From: Flavobacterium urocaniciphilum
Lineage (GTDB): Bacteria; Bacteroidota; Bacteroidia; Flavobacteriales; Flavobacteriaceae
Direction of reading: 5' to 3'
DNA: 64,000 bases
Assembly: GCF_900110615.1 (NCBI RefSeq)
Contig: NZ_FOEI01000002.1
Location: forward strand, 62,001-126,000
The notes beneath the pieces were generated by a model. It searched no databases. It saw only the letters and a list, made by a program, of their open reading frames with translations, and was not told the DNA's origin. This document shows positions 62,101 through 64,000 of the stretch, piece by piece; within the stretch, counting starts at the first letter, position 1, and the number at the start of each line of letters is the position of its first letter. The position numbers and the translations under genes are program-made.

Positions 62101-63627
62101 CGTAAAGCGATGGGTAAAAAGCAAAAAGACGTTCTAGATAAAATGAAATCTAAATTCATCGATCAAGCTAAAGCTAAAGGTCACGATGAGCAAAAATTAG
62201 ATAAAATCTGGACCGATTGGGAAGCGTTTGCGAGTTATGCTTTCAATAAATCGCATTCTACTTGTTATGCTTGGATTGCTTATCAAACAGCCTATTTGAA
62301 AGCGCATTATCCTGCAGAATATATGGCGGCGGTACTTTCGAATAACATGAATGATATCAAATCGGTTTCATTCTTTATGGAAGAATGTAAACGTATGGGA
62401 TTAGAAGTACTTGGTCCGGATGTAAATGAATCGTACTATAAATTTACGGTAAACGATAATAATGCGATTCGTTTCGGAATGGGTGCGATTAAAGGTGTAG
62501 GAGAAAACGCTGTTAAAACCATTGTTGAATGTAGAAAAGACGGTCGTTATAAGTCAATTTTCGATTTAGCAAAACGTGTCGATTTACGTGCGGCAAATAA
62601 AAAGGCTTTTGAAAACTTAGCGTTAGCAGGTGGTTTTGACGATTTTGGAAATACACACAGAGCACAATACTTTCATTCTGATGGTGATAATGTAACGTTT
62701 TTAGAAAAAGCGATGCGTTTTGGTTCGAAGTTTCAAGAAAATGAAAATTCTTCACAAGTAAGTTTATTTGGTGATGCTTCCGATGTTCAAATTGCAGAGC
62801 CAGTTGTACCACCTTGTGAGGAATGGAATACACTAGAAAAATTATCTAGAGAAAAAGAAGTAGTTGGTATTTACATTTCGGGTCATCCGCTTGACGATTA
62901 TAAATTCGAAATGAAATATTTCTGTAATACAAAATTGCAGGCTTTAAATAATTTAGAGCAATTAGTTGGGAAGAATTTATCTTTTGGAGGAATTGTTTCA
63001 AACGTACAACATCGTACTACGCAACAAAATAAAGGTTGGGCGACTTTTAATATTGAAGGTTACGAAGAAAGTTTCGAGTTCAGAATATTCAACGAAGAAT
63101 ATTTGAAATTCCGACATTTTTTAGTGCAAAATCAGTTTGTATTCATTAAAATCTTTGTAAAAGAAGGTTGGGAAAATAAAGATACGGGTAAAAAATCTGA
63201 TCCAAGAATCAACTTTTTACACATGCAAAGTTTGCAAGATGTATTGCCCGATTTTGCTAAAAAGCTAACCATACAATTGCCAATTGAAGAGTTGAAAGAT
63301 CAATTGATTTCTAAATTAAACGAACTTTTCTTAAATCATCAAGGTGATTTTAATGTAACTTTTGAAGTGTTAGAATTGGAAAAAATTAAACGTTTTGTAA
63401 AACGTGAAATTGAAATTGAAGAAGAGCTTCAAGAAGAGAATATCGTTGAAACGGATGATGAAGTGGAAGGGAATTCGGAAGTGGTAATGGAAAATCAAAT
63501 GGAAGAAATTGAAGAAACCATTATCAAAAATAAATTAGAAATGCCTAGTAGAAAATTGAAAATAAATATTTCAAAAGAATTGTTAGAAGGATTAGAAAAA
63601 ATGCAAATCAATTTTAAACTGAATTGA
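59101..63627 (+). CDS. dnaE: DNA polymerase III alpha with fused N-terminal exonuclease
   Basis: 1508 residues, about 350 longer than E. coli DnaE. Residues 1-200 are a complete DEDDh exonuclease: D6 and E8 in FDTETTG, D105 in GQNVGFDVNIM, H170 and D175 in EAHNATADVEAT. A PHP domain follows (about 255-560) with HLHNHSQFS at 260 but I296 in LTDIGN and N477/F479 in ATNNTFY. The polymerase has D686 and D688 in PDIDIDF and D858 in KMDFLGL. A clamp-binding motif QVSLF is at 1219-1223. An OB fold and an acidic tail follow. The replicative polymerase thus carries its own proofreader. Confidence 0.93.
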   Translation: MYLIFDTETTGLPKSWSAPITDTDNWPRCIQIAWQLHDDMGKLIEHQDYLIKPEGFNIPYDAERVHGISTDLALHEGHDLSEVLEKFNIALSQAKYIVGQNVGFDVNIMGCEFHRFGIATDLSKMPVLDTCTETTAELLKLPGGRGGKFKLPTLTELHEFLFNEKFAEAHNATADVEATTRCFLELIKRENFSQEELPVSEDYYVAFRTNNPEVKPIGLKHVNLKQASASLREKLQQQLPSDIEILPEDLEGISDVAFAHLHNHSQFSVLQSTISIPKLIENTVKQKMPAVALTDIGNMMGAFQFVSGIITHNKAAEAKNAAQIEAGEEPTETIVKPIVGCEFNVCLNHKDKSNKDNGYQVVFLAKNKNGYHNLAKLSSKAYTDGFYYVPRIDRELIQQYKEDIIVLTGSLYGEVPNKILNIGENQAEEALLWWKEQFGSDLYIEIMNHNQEDERAVNSTLIQFSRKHNVKLIATNNTFYIDKEDANAHDILLCVKDGEKQATPIGRGRGYRFGLPNQEYYFKSASEMKKLFSQTPDAISNIQEIVDKIEIYSLSRDVLLPKFEIPVEFQVAEDLVDNGVRGENSYLRHLTYEGAKRRYGEITDLIRERLDFELLTISNSGYPGYFLIVQDFIAEARKMDVSVGPGRGSAAGSAVAYCLGITNIDPIKYDLLFERFLNPDRVSMPDIDIDFDDEGRGRVMDYVIKKYGSNQVAQIITYGKMATKSAIRDTARVLDLPLFEADRIAKLIPAMMPGKWNLARFLSEKEEEVKKAVRSDEFDRVKELIEIANQGELSGETIQQAKILEGSLRNTGIHACGVIITPDDITNFVPVTTAKDSDLYVTQFDNAVAESAGLLKMDFLGLKTLTLIKDTVKLVKYKRDIDLNPDVFPIDDKKTYELFQRGETVGIFQYESPGMQKYLKELKPTVFGDLIAMNALYRPGPLEYIPSFVRRKNGLEEITYDLPACEEYLAETYGITVYQEQVMLLSQSLAGFSKGDADVLRKAMGKKQKDVLDKMKSKFIDQAKAKGHDEQKLDKIWTDWEAFASYAFNKSHSTCYAWIAYQTAYLKAHYPAEYMAAVLSNNMNDIKSVSFFMEECKRMGLEVLGPDVNESYYKFTVNDNNAIRFGMGAIKGVGENAVKTIVECRKDGRYKSIFDLAKRVDLRAANKKAFENLALAGGFDDFGNTHRAQYFHSDGDNVTFLEKAMRFGSKFQENENSSQVSLFGDASDVQIAEPVVPPCEEWNTLEKLSREKEVVGIYISGHPLDDYKFEMKYFCNTKLQALNNLEQLVGKNLSFGGIVSNVQHRTTQQNKGWATFNIEGYEESFEFRIFNEEYLKFRHFLVQNQFVFIKIFVKEGWENKDTGKKSDPRINFLHMQSLQDVLPDFAKKLTIQLPIEELKDQLISKLNELFLNHQGDFNVTFEVLELEKIKRFVKREIEIEEELQEENIVETDDEVEGNSEVVMENQMEEIEETIIKNKLEMPSRKLKINISKELLEGLEKMQINFKLN

Positions 63628-63690
63628 TTTTTCCAATCATTTAATAGTTAAAAGAAATGATAATTTTTTTCAAAGCTTAAATTTATTTTC

Positions 63691-63698
63691 TACTTTCG
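63691..63698 (+). promoter_or_regulatory. trxA: -7 element of trxA
   Basis: TACTTTCG, one mismatch from TAnnTTTG, 41 nt before the ATG; a T run with TTTC at 63668-63671 lies 19 nt upstream. Confidence 0.45.
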
Positions 63699-63739
63699 CA
63701 TCAATAAAATTAGTATTAAAAAAATAAACAAAACATATT

Positions 63740-64000
63740 ATGGCATTAGCAATTACAGATGCTACTTTTGAAGAAGTAGTATTACAATCAGATAAACCAG
63801 TAGTAGTAGATTTTTGGGCAGCTTGGTGTGGACCATGTAGAATGGTAGGGCCAGTTATCGATGAGGTTGCTGCTGAATACGAAGGAAAAGCAGTAGTAGG
63901 TAAAGTAGATGTAGATGCAAACCAAGAATTTGCTGCTAAATACGGAGTTAGAAACATTCCTACAGTATTAGTGTTCCAAAACGGAGAAGTAGTTGGAAGA
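63740..64000 (+). CDS. trxA: Thioredoxin (partial, window edge)
   Basis: The first 87 residues of a cytoplasmic thioredoxin; no signal peptide. The start LAITDATFEEVVLQSDKPVVVDFWAAWCGPCRMVGP carries the WCGPC active site, and VRNIPTVLVFQNGE carries the cis-proline. It supplies electrons to ribonucleotide reductase and other reductases. Cut by the window end, about 15-20 residues missing. It follows dnaE with its own -7 element. Confidence 0.95.
   Translation, partial: MALAITDATFEEVVLQSDKPVVVDFWAAWCGPCRMVGPVIDEVAAEYEGKAVVGKVDVDANQEFAAKYGVRNIPTVLVFQNGEVVGR

Overview
The window is an AT-rich, densely coded chromosomal segment from a member of the Bacteroidota, most likely a Flavobacterium-like Flavobacteriaceae. 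The evidence is: three large secreted proteins ending in type IX secretion (T9SS) sorting domains; TAnnTTTG -7 promoter elements, several with a TTG/TTTG about 19-20 nt upstream; almost no Shine-Dalgarno sequences; a short 93-residue ATP synthase epsilon subunit; a short 339-residue NuoG; an Endonuclease I/T9SS fusion; a mevalonate pathway; and a DnaE with a fused proofreading exonuclease. I see no rRNA, tRNA, CRISPR array, insertion sequence or prophage. No gene-free stretch exceeds 300 bases.

Layout. 1-551 is the end of the F1 ATP synthase operon (atpD 3' end, atpC). 635-5888 is a biotin locus: an unknown membrane protein, bioF, a zinc-ribbon DUF2007-like protein, bioD, bioA and a FabF/FabB-type ketoacyl synthase. 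6178-11007 is a 1609-residue T9SS-secreted multidomain protein. 11204-24057 (minus strand) is a complete nuoA-N complex I operon with a recognisable promoter. 24235-33509 holds a cold shock protein, aspS, a TlpA-like thioredoxin, asd, a small His/Cys-rich exported protein next to a TonB receptor, and a secreted prolyl oligopeptidase. 33545-43556 (minus strand) holds an AIM24-like protein, a small unknown, a LamG/beta-helix T9SS protein, a propeller-sensor histidine kinase with its LytTR regulator, an SDR, mtgA and an FAD oxidoreductase. 43652-51649 holds another thioredoxin-like protein, DedA, a dicarboxylate symporter, an S9 peptidase, a YhiN-like flavoprotein, an anchored helix-hairpin-helix protein and tspO. 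51739-55768 is an isoprenoid cluster (mvaD, mevalonate kinase, UbiA-type prenyltransferase) followed by a pseudouridine synthase. 55805-58957 holds the secreted Endonuclease I and a lipoprotein. 59101-64000 holds the exonuclease-dnaE fusion and the start of trxA.

Most of the content is housekeeping: respiration (complex I feeding the ATP synthase), cofactor and isoprenoid synthesis, replication, and an envelope/secretion layer. Convergent genes are packed so tightly that one hairpin serves both, often touching the stop codons.

The features that ordinary annotation would miss are: (i) five spacers filled with short tandem repeats of period 7 (one of period 8), each locus with its own unit; (ii) a roughly 350-450 residue module shared by two otherwise unrelated T9SS proteins; (iii) a dedicated ketoacyl synthase in the biotin locus where no bioC or bioH is seen; (iv) DnaE, where a complete DEDDh exonuclease is fused in front of a PHP domain that has lost metal-ligand residues. 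No large unknown defence or mobile system is visible.
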